From: JAAFIW01 sp031414805
GTDB lineage: Bacteria; Pseudomonadota; Gammaproteobacteria; Burkholderiales; Burkholderiaceae_C
Length of the DNA: 64,000 nt
Assembly: GCA_031414805.1 (NCBI GenBank)
Contig: JANOQJ010000006.1
Span: forward strand, 38,378-102,377
Direction of reading: 5' to 3'
In this document: in pieces, positions 15,516-25,381 of the stretch
How positions within the stretch are numbered: the first letter of the stretch is position 1
Layout of the letters: each line of letters opens with the position of its first letter
Made by a program: the position numbers and the translations under genes
The notes under the pieces: model-generated
Seen by the model: only the letters and a program-made list of their open reading frames with translations
Database searches by the model: none
What the model was told of the DNA's origin: nothing

Positions 15516-16679
15516 TCAGGCCGCTGTCAAATACCCGGTGATTTCAAGCCCGTAGCCCGCCATGCTGGGCATGCGGCGCGGGTTGCCCATGAGGCGCATT
15601 TTCTGCACACCACAGGCCCGCAATATCTGCGCGCCAATGCCGTAAGTGCGCAAGTCCATGCGACCGCGCTCGGGGGCCTGGGCTGCTTTGGCTGTGCCTT
15701 CAAACTGGGCCAGCAATTGCGCCGCACTCTCCCCGCAGTTCAGCAGCACCACCACGCCCTGGCCTTCTTGCGCCACGCGCTTCAAGCTGGCGTCCAGCCC
15801 CCAGGAGTGCATGCAACGGTTGACCTCCAGCGCATCGAGAACAGACAGCGGCTCATGCACACGCGCGGCCACGCTTTCCTCAGTCGTCCACTGGCCCCGG
15901 ACCAGGGCCAGGTGCACACCCTGACTGGGTTTGTCTTTGAAGGCGTGGGCAGTGAAGGTGCCGAAAGCGGTCTCGATCTGGCGCGTGCCGATTTTTTCGA
16001 CCAGCGACTCGGTGCGGCTGCGGTGCTCGATCAGGTCGGCAATCGTGCCAATCTTCAGGCCGTGTTCGGCGGCAAACAGTTGCAAGTCAGGCAGACGTGC
16101 CATGGTGCCGTCTTCATTCATGATTTCGCAAATCACCGACGCGGGCGAGCAACCCGCCATTTGCGCCAGATCACAGCCCGCCTCGGTGTGGCCAGCGCGC
16201 ATCAGGGCTCCGCCGTCGACCGCCTGCAGGGGAAAAATATGGCCGGGTTGCACCAGGTCGTGTGCCGTGGCGTTGGCTGCGACGGCCGCCTGCACGGTGC
16301 GGGCACGGTCTGCTGCAGAAATACCGGTGGTCACGCCGTCGGCGGCCTCAATTGACACCGTAAACGCGGTGGAATACTTGCCGCCATTGCGTGTGACCAT
16401 GGGCGGCAACTGCAAGCGCTCGCAGCGCTCGCGCGTGAGCGTCAGGCAAATCAGGCCACGGCCAAAGCGGGCCATGAAGTTGATGGCCTCCGGTGTGACA
16501 TGGTCAGCCGCCAGTACGAGATCGCCTTCGTTTTCGCGATCCTCCTCGTCAACCAAAATCACCATGCGGCCCGCGCGCATGTCGGCCAGGATGTCTTGCA
16601 CGGGGGAGATGGTGACGGGGGAAGGGGTGGAGTTGGGCACGGCGGACAGGTGCGGGTATGGGTGGGGGAGGGCAGTCAT
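15516..16679 (-). CDS. ribBA: RibBX: DHBP synthase with a degenerate GTP cyclohydrolase II-like domain
   Basis: The N-terminal ~200 residues form 3,4-dihydroxy-2-butanone 4-phosphate synthase, with VDEEDRENEGDLVLAADHVT and the catalytic AGHTEAGCDLAQMAG. The C-terminal ~170 residues align in layout with GTP cyclohydrolase II. However, the zinc-binding region, normally with three Cys in a pattern like C-x10-C-x-C, reads VRVHEPLSVLDALEVNRCMH with a single Cys. The usual RCDCG motif is absent. Such RibBX proteins, with a second domain lacking cyclohydrolase activity, are known from other proteobacteria. A separate ribA gene must therefore exist elsewhere (inference). It starts 18 bases after ribE ends; length is 387 residues. 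Confidence 0.9.
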   Translation of the reverse strand: MTALPHPYPHLSAVPNSTPSPVTISPVQDILADMRAGRMVILVDEEDRENEGDLVLAADHVTPEAINFMARFGRGLICLTLTRERCERLQLPPMVTRNGGKYSTAFTVSIEAADGVTTGISAADRARTVQAAVAANATAHDLVQPGHIFPLQAVDGGALMRAGHTEAGCDLAQMAGCSPASVICEIMNEDGTMARLPDLQLFAAEHGLKIGTIADLIEHRSRTESLVEKIGTRQIETAFGTFTAHAFKDKPSQGVHLALVRGQWTTEESVAARVHEPLSVLDALEVNRCMHSWGLDASLKRVAQEGQGVVVLLNCGESAAQLLAQFEGTAKAAQAPERGRMDLRTYGIGAQILRACGVQKMRLMGNPRRMPSMAGYGLEITGYLTAA

Positions 16680-16697
16680 GGGGAGTCCTTTCAGAAT

Positions 16698-17348
16698 TTA
16701 GGCCACTGGGGGTGCGATTACTGGGGGAGACGTCGTTGCACCGAGCATGCGCTCCACGTAGCGTGCTATCAAATCAATTTCCAGGTTCACCGAGCTGCCC
16801 GCCTGCAACGTGTTCAAGGCGGTGTTTTGTACCGTGTGGGGAATCAGGTTGATGCTCAGCTCACAGCCTAGCGCGCTGTCGGCAATGCGGTTCACCGTCA
16901 AGCTCACGCCATTGACCGTGATGGAGCCTTTGTACGCCAGGTATTTGGCGAGCGGCGGGGGTGCCAGCACCCGCAGTTCCCAGCTTTCGCCCACTTGCTC
17001 AAAAAACTGAACCTTGCCTAAGCCGTCTACATGACCCGAGACCAGGTGTCCACCCAAGCGGTCGTTGGCGCGCAAGGCTTTTTCCAGATTGATGGCTTGA
17101 GGCCGATCCAGCCCAGCCGTTTTGTCCAGCGATTCGGCGGATACGTCCACTGTGAAGCTGTGTTGCGCTGCGTCTAACGTGGTCACCGTCATACACGCTC
17201 CGTTTAGCGCGATGCTGTCGCCCAACCCAACGTCTACCAAATAACCCGGCGGCGCTTCAATGCGCAAACGCTTGCCGTGCTGTGCGGTATTTCCGAGAGG
17301 GGTAACGGCGGCGATGCGCCCCATGCCAGTGATGATGCCTGTAAACAT
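16698..17348 (-). CDS. ribE: Riboflavin synthase, alpha chain
   Basis: The 216-residue enzyme dismutates two lumazine molecules to riboflavin. It shows the internal duplication of the family: MFTGIITGMGRI at the start, and paired lumazine-binding motifs IALNGACMTVTTL and ITVNGVSLTVNRI. GHLVSGHVDGLGKV marks the domain junction. An in-frame upstream ATG would add 14 residues, but the family start MFTGII is at 17348. It lies 59 bp after ribD and 18 bp before ribBX. Confidence 0.95.
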   Translation of the reverse strand: MFTGIITGMGRIAAVTPLGNTAQHGKRLRIEAPPGYLVDVGLGDSIALNGACMTVTTLDAAQHSFTVDVSAESLDKTAGLDRPQAINLEKALRANDRLGGHLVSGHVDGLGKVQFFEQVGESWELRVLAPPPLAKYLAYKGSITVNGVSLTVNRIADSALGCELSINLIPHTVQNTALNTLQAGSSVNLEIDLIARYVERMLGATTSPPVIAPPVA

Positions 17349-17407
17349 CCCGCCATTTTCGCAGAGGCATGGAGCCCATAGCGTCGCCAAGGCTTCAAGG
17401 GGCGAAC

Positions 17408-18538
17408 TTAAAAAACATCCCGCCCCGGAATGCGGGCCACGATACGAAGGTCTGGCCCCACCAGTTCACAAGACTTGAACGCCAACGGAACCGCCTGCGC
17501 AAGCTCCGTTAACGGCCCGAGATTGGACATTCCCGCGCCCACACCCAGCAGTTTGGGTGCCAAATAAACCAGAAACTCGTCCACTAAACCTGCGCGAATC
17601 AAAGAACCATTCAGTTTGTGCCCCGCCTCCACATGCAGCTCATTGATCTCCCGGCGCCCCAGCTCCAACATCAATTCGACTAAATCGACTTTGCCGCTGG
17701 CGTCTGAAGGCAATTCGATGACGGTAGCGCCTTTTGCCTCCAGCTCCGCTTTGCGCAGCAAGTAGGGGGCATCAAATTGGCGTTTTGAGCATATGAATAC
17801 GGCTCGACCAGCTATGAATAAAGGAGCATCAGTTGGTGTGTGTAAGTCGCTATCTACCACCACTACATGAGGTTGGCGTGGGGTATCTACCAGCCGAACG
17901 TCCAGGCGTGCCCTGTCTTGCAACACCGTACCAATGCCAGTTAGTACAGCACAAGACCTCGCGCGCCAGGCGTGACCGTCTGCGCGTGCCGCAGGTGAAG
18001 TAATCCACTGGCTCACCCCATTGCCCAGCGCCGTCGTTCCATCCAGCGAGGCGGCCAGTTTCATGCGCACCCAGGGGGTTTTGCGGATCATGCGGGAGAA
18101 AAAACCGATGTTGAGTTCGCGTGAGGCTTGTGCCTCGGCGTTATCGGAGCGGAGCAGCTCAACCTCAATACCGGCGTCACGCAGTTTTTGTGCACCTCGG
18201 CCAGCCACCATCGGGTTCGGATCGAGAATCGCAATGACTACCTTGCCAATGCCCGCCGCGACCAATGCATCGCAGCACGGTGGCGTGCGGCCATGGTGGG
18301 AACAGGGTTCCAATGTGACATAGGCAGTGGCCCCCTGCACTTTCAGCCCTTTGCTTGCGGCATCGCGCAGCGCCATGACCTCGGCGTGCGATCCGCCCAC
18401 CTGTTGCGTATGACCGCCGCCACGGCCCGTCCCAGTTTTAATTAGACAGCCAACTCGAGGGTTCGGGTTGGATAGATACAGAGCACGATGCGCAAGCGCC
18501 AGACTGGCAGCGCAACCTAATTGGTCATCCAACACCAC
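17408..18538 (-). CDS. ribD: Riboflavin biosynthesis protein RibD (deaminase/reductase)
   Basis: The bifunctional enzyme has an N-terminal zinc deaminase with GGSHAEVMAL and LEPCSHHGRTPPCC (zinc ligands and catalytic Glu). The C-terminal reductase begins near residue 150 with WVRMKLAASLDGTTALGNG and includes VEAGHKLNGSLIRAGLVDEF. It acts on the product of GTP cyclohydrolase II. The 376-residue length is typical. It is the first gene of the ribD-ribE-ribBX-ribH-nusB run. I saw no FMN riboswitch in the short 38-base gap upstream, where pilE ends, so its promoter may lie in the pilE coding region, or it may be read through from the pilus genes. Confidence 0.93.
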   Translation of the reverse strand: MVLDDQLGCAASLALAHRALYLSNPNPRVGCLIKTGTGRGGGHTQQVGGSHAEVMALRDAASKGLKVQGATAYVTLEPCSHHGRTPPCCDALVAAGIGKVVIAILDPNPMVAGRGAQKLRDAGIEVELLRSDNAEAQASRELNIGFFSRMIRKTPWVRMKLAASLDGTTALGNGVSQWITSPAARADGHAWRARSCAVLTGIGTVLQDRARLDVRLVDTPRQPHVVVVDSDLHTPTDAPLFIAGRAVFICSKRQFDAPYLLRKAELEAKGATVIELPSDASGKVDLVELMLELGRREINELHVEAGHKLNGSLIRAGLVDEFLVYLAPKLLGVGAGMSNLGPLTELAQAVPLAFKSCELVGPDLRIVARIPGRDVF

Positions 18539-18576
18539 TTATTCGAGAAAGCTACCAATACGAGTATTCACTAAGG

Positions 18577-19014
18577 CTATTTCCAGCAGGTGGCAACGGT
18601 ATGTGGACTACTGCCCGATATAGTCTTGACTCCCAACTGGTTCAATCCCAGCGTCCCACAACCATCATTTGTCTGACCAGCCTGAGGTATTGCATTCATT
18701 CGAAATGTCGTAGCCGTAGGTTCACCGCCCACAAACCCCAGCGTGTAGATTCCATTCAAGGAGGTTTCGCAGCCCAAGCTCGGAAAAGTAGTCGTGGCGT
18801 TGTACGTCAAGCTGGTTGTGTAACGGCGTTCCATTTGCTGGGCTGCCTCTTGCATACAGCCCGTGGCGGCACCGCGCCGGGTTTTTCTAATGCTCTCCTG
18901 ATAGCTTGGGTAGGCAATACTGGCCAGTATCGCGATGACCGCTACCACGACCATTATCTCGATTAACGTGAAACCCAGCGCAGAACGTTTTGTATTCATG
19001 CTCATGATGATCAA
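18577..19014 (-). CDS. pilE: Type IV pilin-like protein PilE
   Basis: The 145-residue protein has a short leader and the prepilin peptidase site G-FTLIE (SALGFTLIEIMVVVAVIAIL), then a hydrophobic N-terminal helix with Tyr/Pro at YPSYQESIRKTRRG. Four Cys in the globular part could form disulfide loops. It is the last gene of the minor pilin cluster. Its first codons (TTG or nearby ATGs, from 19014 to 18999) overlap the end of pilY1. It is probably a minor pilin needed for pilus assembly rather than the major subunit. Confidence 0.88.
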   Translation of the reverse strand: MIIMSMNTKRSALGFTLIEIMVVVAVIAILASIAYPSYQESIRKTRRGAATGCMQEAAQQMERRYTTSLTYNATTTFPSLGCETSLNGIYTLGFVGGEPTATTFRMNAIPQAGQTNDGCGTLGLNQLGVKTISGSSPHTVATCWK

Positions 19015-22000
19015 TCCCTAAAAATTTCGCGCCACGACAAACGACCTTTAATGGTGCCACCACAAGCGATGCCAGTGGAACCGATACCACTGCTGCCACC
19101 GGTTACTGTTTTACCTGAGGTGCAAGGTGGCAAAGGAGGCTCCAAGCAATTTGGTCCAATGCAGCAGGAATTGCCGTCGCAAAACCGCAGCTCTTCCGGT
19201 CCGCCACCCGCAGCTGGCGTAAACAGTGTGCTGCCGTCTGTTCGTTTGATGCTGCCAACCGTAGGCGCACCACCTCCGCCCAAAAACAGCGGTGTGGTGG
19301 GAACACCCACATTGAGTTTGATGGAGCTGACCGATACACCACTGAGCCTGTCAGCCGCATTGCTTAATCCGTCGTTATTCACATCAATCAGGTCCAGCTC
19401 AATGCGGCCACCGGTAAATGGACTGACGAAGTTAAGGTAACCCTCTCCACCAGCGGTGCACTGGTCGGTAACCGGATATAGAGAAGAAACCATTAACGCT
19501 GGCACGATGGCTGGGATTATTTGCGAGCGAACGACGATTCTCTCGCCCGGCGAAATGGCTGAATTAAGATCAATATACCAGCCCCGCCTACCCAACATGT
19601 CACCCGCAGTAGCAGTTGCAAATACACGAACAGTTTGCCCGGCAACAGAGCCCGTTGTTGCAATGGGGCGTTCTCGGAGGCTGGCTCGATTAACAATTGG
19701 AGTGGCAGCTGCAGTCAGATCATCCGTAATGCCGTACCAACTTTGAATCTGCGTGTTGCCAGAGTCTCCAGATTGAAAATAAGAGCCAGTTCCAAAAAAG
19801 ACGAAAACTTTATCCTTTGTCGGACTGCCAGTGGCCGTATCCTTCCTGACAGAGACTGGCGCAGTGATCGGTTGAGGTTGGCTGGCTGCGTTTATGGCTG
19901 TGAATAAGGGTAGGCCTGCAAAGCTCACGGCCCATGCGGCGGGTGAAGCAGCTCTAATATCAAATTTCCAGACATTGCCCTTCAAATCGCCAGCGTATAC
20001 GTAGTCTGCTGTGCCGTTTCCATCGCCATCTGCCCACGCAGCGCCGGCCAAACCATTGTCTCCACCCACCCCTGTGTCAATCGTTCGGACCTCCGACAGC
20101 GTGCCATTCGGATTGAGAATAAAAATATACAAAACCGCTCGCCCGCTCGTGCTGTTATACCCATTGCCGACCAGCAATCCCATCTTTCCATTGTTCAGCA
20201 ACGCCATAACAGGTCGACTTATCATCAATCCCAGCCCATTATCCGAAATTGCTGCCGACGTAATGGTACCTGTGGTGGTACCGCCTATAGGCGTATATTC
20301 CCATGTGAGTGTGGGTATCGTCGTGCTGGGGTCGATAGAAAATACTCCCTTACCGCCTCTGCCCAGCTGGCTGTAGATGTATTTTTTACTGTTTGATTCA
20401 AGAATTTTGAAACCAACCTGTACGTCGCCATCCACAAAGTATTCATGGTTAGTAGAATAATTAGGCGCTGTTAAATTTTTCAACCTCGGAATAACTTGGT
20501 TTGGAACGAAGGCAAATTTTTCAGCTCCGCTGGCGCCATCAAAAACATGCAGCATACCGTCGTTTGCACCAACATAGAGATTTTTGCTTTCAGGCTCATA
20601 AGTCGGCGAGGAATGAATAATATCTCCCAAAATAGAAGCCCGATTTCTGAGCGTACCTCCATTCACAACCTCTCGGGATTTGTCGCCCCGAATGTATCTA
20701 TAAGTGTCATCATTAACAAGCAAGGTTCTATCACTTATTGGCAACGAAGAGTACGCTGTTGCACTGGTATCAACGACACCCGCCGATGTATTCATGTAAA
20801 TTTTCCGACTGTTCCATAATGGCAGTTCTTCATTTGCACGCCATACACTGGCAGCCCCGATACCGCTCAGTGTAATGGGAAAGGCAAGAACGTTTCCAGT
20901 CCAATCCACCGGCACGAACGACGCCTGATAAATTCGCGTATCGCCCGCTATACGGCCACTGTTTGACGCAACGTTGCTGGCACTGGTGGCGTTTGCTGCC
21001 GCGGCTGCGAAAGCGTTTCGAAGCGAATCCTTTAGTTTGGTGGGGTTCTGCACGAAGAAGTAAGCATCAGGCACGCCGTCACCGTCTTTGTCCCACTCGC
21101 TGACTAGATCAGGCTGGCCATTTACCGCAGGGGCGGTTTCCTCGAAGCCGCCCCACTTAGCGGCATACCACATCGGGTCTTTCAAAAAGGTAGCGGCGTT
21201 GGCTGTGCTGCTGAAAGTGAAAGTCTGGATACTAATACTCGTGCTCGGGGTTGTCCCGGTTGTTGTCGGAAGGCTAGGCGCGATGGCTCCTAAAAAGGGT
21301 AAGCGGTAGCAGTCATCTTGGTACGGCCGGGCAGGGAGTACCGGAACGGGCATGATTGGTTCGCAATACCCAGGGCTGCGGCCTGGAGGTACATTCAAAA
21401 AATATGGTCTTGAATTAAATTGACTATCCGGAGTTGGAGGAGTCGTAGTTGGATTTTCACTTTCATCTTGAACTACCAGATAAATACCGTCGCGATTGCT
21501 ACCGGAAACCACATAACCTATTCGATGGAAAGCGCCACCCGCCTGATAAATAGGATTCAGAACGACTTCTAGCGTGTTATTTGCATTGGCCGTGACTGTG
21601 TATTCAACGATTGCATCCATATCATGGTCATTTCCTTGCTCCACGTCTTCAAAGTTGATGCGGAATTTGGCCTGATATCGGCCACCATTAATGCTAGCAT
21701 CATAATCAGCCCATGTGGATGTTGCCAGTGTCGGTGAGCCGGAGTTGGCAATGCTTTCCACATAAAAGTCCACAATTTGATTGGTCGGCTGGTAAGAGCC
21801 TTTAGCATTGTTAATACTAAATCCAGCAACTGATTTAGCGAAAGGAACAATATTTATGCTTTTGCCATTGGGAAGCTTGGCCTCAATTTTCGGAAGTGGC
21901 GATGCCAGCGCCACAAATAAGTTATTCACGGTTTGAGTGCCTTGCAGCGAAGTGTGCAGGTCGTGTATCTTGGCATAGTGCGCGACCGATGAGGCGTAGT

Positions 22001-23639
22001 AACCACCCTGCTTGGTGGGTTCCTCTGGCGCGAGTCCACGTATGGAACCTAAGGAGATAACGTTCTTCGCGGTAGGTGCAGTATCCGAAGCAGTGCCAAT
22101 TGATTCGCCAATAAATCTGGCGCCCGTTACGTTGGCGCCCTCCACCCCAGATATTTGGTTGGCAATCGTTAAAACATTCAAGTTTTCGGTGACGCCGGTA
22201 ATGATATTACGTTTGCTATTAAGAGTTCCAGTAAATGAAGATGGAAATGCGACGCCGGGTAGCTGATCAGAGTCGTATGAGGTGTTGGTGTCCGATATAG
22301 TTAAAATATTAGCCTTAGCACAGTATGGTGCTTTGGCCGTGCTGGCTGAGCTGTAGGGGTTGTCCCAGGTGGCGATTGGTAAACCCACTTGAGTATCGAT
22401 TGTTGTGCCTCTGCTATTGTATTCTGTGGTTGCACTGCCTGCGCCCGCGAAATAGCGCACTGCTTCGTACATCAACTCTGCAACCGGATTACCCCAGTCA
22501 ACATATTCACCCTCGTTGGCAGCTCGGTTTCCAATGGCATTTTTGTAGATTTGATCGGTTCGGCCATTATTAAAATCGCGGATACGCAAATTGTTGATAG
22601 TATTGACAATAACCGCCGACGCAGAAATGAATTGACCATTTGCTTGATCCACCTCCTGCTTGAAAGAGCTAACGACTTTGCGCAGGCGTCCGCCGGCAAA
22701 ATTATTGTCGTAGCTGCCGGTCATCAAGCCAAACAAAAGACTTTCGTTCTCGCCGAAGTCATGCAAAGTGCCTACCGGCTTGTATGCTCCAGTTGGGTAA
22801 AGCTTGCAACCAGCGTTAAAGGTGGACGTACAGACTGCCACCCGCACGGTTCGGTCTGTACGGGTACCACCGTGAGAACCATCTAGTACGGGTCGTTCTT
22901 TTGAAGCCCATTCCCATACCCGTTTGTTGGAGTTGAGTACGGTAGATATCAATGGCGGCAAATTGCTGCAAGTATCAAGTGTGAGGCAATTGGTACCGGA
23001 GTTTGCCGTGAGATTTCCAAAGAAATGCCTTCTGTTTGTGGTGGGCAAGGCAAGCGGTGTGTAGCTGGTGATATCGTATTTGTCAACAGCCACGCTGGTG
23101 TATTCTTTTGCCCAGGAATGCGCATCTTGGGGAATATAAGCACGCCGCAAAACAGTTTGAGATGCACTATCTGTATCTCGCATGCCACCGTACAACACCA
23201 CGCGCAGTGCATCGATGCGGCTTGTGGTGGCATAGTTCAGCCAGTTGCCCGACCATTGCCCGCTACAGGTCTTTAGCGCACCAGAAGCTGCGCCAACTGG
23301 CGTAAAAAGGTCTGCATTGGTTGAGCCATTGTTGTGGGTGTAGCACAAATTGGAATCAAACAAGCCCAAATACGTGATAGCGGGTTTGAACCGAATATCC
23401 AGCGTGCCGTCTCCATCGATGTCGCTGGCATCGTTGTACGCCTCGTAAAACAGTCGATGGTCTCGCCCCATCGCGAGCATGACCATGGCCTTCGCTGCTG
23501 GCTGAACGGTGAGCGGTGCGTTGGGAATTGTGACAGCGCTGGTGCTGACGGCAGCCACCAACGATACGCCAAGCAGAGCCAGGCGGAGGCTTTGAGCCAC
23601 GCGTACCCCACGAGGAAAGATTTTGTTAAAGATATACAT
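19011..23639 (-). CDS. pilY1: Type IV pilus tip-associated protein PilY1
   Basis: The 1542-residue protein begins with a signal peptide (LRLALLGVSLVAAVSTSAVT). Its C-terminal half is a PilY1-type beta-propeller with ILGDIIHSSPTYEPESKNLY, VGANDGMLHVFDGASGAEKF and the calcium loop DGDGNGTADYVYAGDLKGNV just before WKFDI. A further DIDGDGTLDIRF calcium-like loop lies near residue 75. PilY1 sits at the pilus tip, promotes pilus extension and adhesion, and binds calcium. The long N-terminal half is the variable, probably host- or surface-specific, region. It is flanked by pilX and pilE. GC is visibly lower than in neighbouring metabolic genes, as is common for variable adhesins. Confidence 0.92.
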   Translation of the reverse strand: MYIFNKIFPRGVRVAQSLRLALLGVSLVAAVSTSAVTIPNAPLTVQPAAKAMVMLAMGRDHRLFYEAYNDASDIDGDGTLDIRFKPAITYLGLFDSNLCYTHNNGSTNADLFTPVGAASGALKTCSGQWSGNWLNYATTSRIDALRVVLYGGMRDTDSASQTVLRRAYIPQDAHSWAKEYTSVAVDKYDITSYTPLALPTTNRRHFFGNLTANSGTNCLTLDTCSNLPPLISTVLNSNKRVWEWASKERPVLDGSHGGTRTDRTVRVAVCTSTFNAGCKLYPTGAYKPVGTLHDFGENESLLFGLMTGSYDNNFAGGRLRKVVSSFKQEVDQANGQFISASAVIVNTINNLRIRDFNNGRTDQIYKNAIGNRAANEGEYVDWGNPVAELMYEAVRYFAGAGSATTEYNSRGTTIDTQVGLPIATWDNPYSSASTAKAPYCAKANILTISDTNTSYDSDQLPGVAFPSSFTGTLNSKRNIITGVTENLNVLTIANQISGVEGANVTGARFIGESIGTASDTAPTAKNVISLGSIRGLAPEEPTKQGGYYASSVAHYAKIHDLHTSLQGTQTVNNLFVALASPLPKIEAKLPNGKSINIVPFAKSVAGFSINNAKGSYQPTNQIVDFYVESIANSGSPTLATSTWADYDASINGGRYQAKFRINFEDVEQGNDHDMDAIVEYTVTANANNTLEVVLNPIYQAGGAFHRIGYVVSGSNRDGIYLVVQDESENPTTTPPTPDSQFNSRPYFLNVPPGRSPGYCEPIMPVPVLPARPYQDDCYRLPFLGAIAPSLPTTTGTTPSTSISIQTFTFSSTANAATFLKDPMWYAAKWGGFEETAPAVNGQPDLVSEWDKDGDGVPDAYFFVQNPTKLKDSLRNAFAAAAANATSASNVASNSGRIAGDTRIYQASFVPVDWTGNVLAFPITLSGIGAASVWRANEELPLWNSRKIYMNTSAGVVDTSATAYSSLPISDRTLLVNDDTYRYIRGDKSREVVNGGTLRNRASILGDIIHSSPTYEPESKNLYVGANDGMLHVFDGASGAEKFAFVPNQVIPRLKNLTAPNYSTNHEYFVDGDVQVGFKILESNSKKYIYSQLGRGGKGVFSIDPSTTIPTLTWEYTPIGGTTTGTITSAAISDNGLGLMISRPVMALLNNGKMGLLVGNGYNSTSGRAVLYIFILNPNGTLSEVRTIDTGVGGDNGLAGAAWADGDGNGTADYVYAGDLKGNVWKFDIRAASPAAWAVSFAGLPLFTAINAASQPQPITAPVSVRKDTATGSPTKDKVFVFFGTGSYFQSGDSGNTQIQSWYGITDDLTAAATPIVNRASLRERPIATTGSVAGQTVRVFATATAGDMLGRRGWYIDLNSAISPGERIVVRSQIIPAIVPALMVSSLYPVTDQCTAGGEGYLNFVSPFTGGRIELDLIDVNNDGLSNAADRLSGVSVSSIKLNVGVPTTPLFLGGGGAPTVGSIKRTDGSTLFTPAAGGGPEELRFCDGNSCCIGPNCLEPPLPPCTSGKTVTGGSSGIGSTGIACGGTIKGRLSWREIFRD

Positions 23640-23648
23640 TTTTGCCTC

Positions 23649-24218
23649 TTAAAGCGAAGTCGCGTAGATAGACTGAACCATGACCGTTGCAGCTCGACCA
23701 TTTGCTGGTGTGGCGCGTGCAGTCACGCGGTAGCGTTTGCAAGTTGGTGCAGAGCTGGGGTCAATACCGCAGGGAAAGGAACCGCCCAAGTATTCAACGA
23801 AATACTCGGGCTGTATGCTGATAGTGGTGGAGCTGCCTACGGAAATGCTCGAACCGGGGGTCCAACTTGCAAATGAGGAACTAAGCCATCTTGGGGTAGA
23901 AGATGCGATGGGTGCGCCGCAGGTCATGAGCTGAACGGGCGCACCCATCATGGTGCACGGGTCGCCTGCGAGCGGGTCGGGCTGACCGGCAGACTCAATG
24001 AGTATCTCTGCTTGGCGAAGCGCTGCCTCAGTGGCCTGCAAGGCCAGGGTGCGATCGTATGTTTGCGAAACCATCTTTTCCTGGCTGCTTACAAGCCTGA
24101 CGGCTGCCAAACTCAACAAAGTCATCACGACCAGCAAAATTAGGGAGATAACCAAAGCAACGCCGCGCGAGCGCTGGGGCTTGTATGTCTGACAATAAAG
24201 CATAGCATTTGTTTTCAT
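23649..24218 (-). CDS. pilX: Minor pilin assembly protein PilX
   Basis: The 189-residue protein has an N-terminal prepilin-like helix (RGVALVISLILLVVMTLLSL, then AAVRLVSSQEK) and the conserved LQATEAALRQAE just after it. The cleavage region has G-V in place of the usual G-F, as in other PilX proteins. PilX forms the tip complex with PilV, PilW, PilE and PilY1. It ends 9 bp before pilY1 and overlaps pilW at its start. Confidence 0.9.
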   Translation of the reverse strand: MKTNAMLYCQTYKPQRSRGVALVISLILLVVMTLLSLAAVRLVSSQEKMVSQTYDRTLALQATEAALRQAEILIESAGQPDPLAGDPCTMMGAPVQLMTCGAPIASSTPRWLSSSFASWTPGSSISVGSSTTISIQPEYFVEYLGGSFPCGIDPSSAPTCKRYRVTARATPANGRAATVMVQSIYATSL

Positions 24219-25381
24219 AACTTTAATTTCGTCTCACGACTGCGCAGGCTGATGACAGAAACTGTGCGTCGTTCCAGTGGCAGGCCGTCGGTTCCCACTA
24301 CATCGGGGCTGCGAAACGTCAACGCGACACGGGCCGCAACCACTTCCTTGATATTTGCTTCGGTCCAGGCTCCGCTGGCAGCAGCAAAAATGGCGTCATC
24401 TGCATTAATCCAGGCTGTCGCCAAATCTAACCCCGATGCGGCGTCTTTGTCGCGAACCAGGTATTGAATTTGCATATCGTGAACATCCGTTACCATTTCG
24501 CGCGCCTCGGTTGTCTGGACATTAACCCCAGCTACCATTCTCCTCACCTGTGCCAATCGATACAGTGCGCGGCGATTGTTCGTTCCAATTCCGATATACC
24601 AAAACCCAGGGTCGTACTTGGTTACGAAACCGCCCGGGGAGAATTGCTTACTTACCGTTCCGGTGCAATTGGCCGGTTGTGGCCAGCCAAGGTTGCTCTT
24701 GCAGTTATTGGTTGGCACCACGGCGCTGTGTTCAATCGTCTTCGCTGCTGTCGACACTGCCCACACCTCAAAGATCGCTGCTGACGCTGAATCACAAGCC
24801 AATACAACATCGTTCGCGGCGTACCGGGCTACAGAATCAAGCGTAATAGCTGTTGTGGCGGTGTTGTGTGCCTGAATAGTTCTAAGGTCTGAATCGTCCA
24901 TTTGGGCTCTCAGGACCGATACGGCGTCAGTGCCCACGACTCGCTGCCCAAGCGCTGTACCGAAACTGACACTACCCCCTACAACCGTGCTCTCAAATCC
25001 CACCAGAGTTCCACTGTTCCAGTCGGCCCACCAAGGTGATATTGTGGGCGGAACAAGGTCCGTGCGTACAACATTGGCAACAGCCTTGGTGCCGCAAGGA
25101 TTGGTACCCGCTTCACGCAGCTCACGCGCCATTTGTTCGAATGCAAACCTTGCGCTCTCCTGCATTCGCGCAAGATTTTCAGTGGATCTGAAACTTTGCT
25201 GTGTTGAGGTGTAGACACTTAAAATGCCACCAATTAAAAAAATACCTAATACCAGTGCAACCAGCAATTCAATGAGTGACAACCCTGAACTGACCGCTCG
25301 CCGAACTGATTGACGGCTGGGAGTATTGTTGTGCATGACAGAGTATTTTAAAAAATGACTAGACATAACCATATGGCTCAT
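24215..25381 (-). CDS. pilW: Minor pilin PilW
   Basis: The 388-residue protein has a long leader ending at SSG-LSLIELLVALVLGIFLIG, followed by SVYTSTQQSFRSTENLARMQ and ESARFAFEQMARELREAG, which are hallmarks of PilW. It belongs to the pilus tip complex. The chosen start overlaps the pilV stop by four bases (ATGA); an ATG at 25336 would give a more normal leader length and cannot be excluded. Confidence 0.9.
   Translation of the reverse strand: MSHMVMSSHFLKYSVMHNNTPSRQSVRRAVSSGLSLIELLVALVLGIFLIGGILSVYTSTQQSFRSTENLARMQESARFAFEQMARELREAGTNPCGTKAVANVVRTDLVPPTISPWWADWNSGTLVGFESTVVGGSVSFGTALGQRVVGTDAVSVLRAQMDDSDLRTIQAHNTATTAITLDSVARYAANDVVLACDSASAAIFEVWAVSTAAKTIEHSAVVPTNNCKSNLGWPQPANCTGTVSKQFSPGGFVTKYDPGFWYIGIGTNNRRALYRLAQVRRMVAGVNVQTTEAREMVTDVHDMQIQYLVRDKDAASGLDLATAWINADDAIFAAASGAWTEANIKEVVAARVALTFRSPDVVGTDGLPLERRTVSVISLRSRETKLKL

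Noticed and set aside
17795..17830. Dispersed repeat copy inside ribD
   Set aside because: GAATACGGCTCGACCAGCTA shows only loose similarity; codons there fit the conserved reductase domain, so it may be chance.
16680..18600. FMN riboswitch in front of ribD, ribE or ribBX
   Set aside because: The gaps are 18-59 bases, too short for an FMN aptamer, and the conserved AGGGCG-type core is missing.
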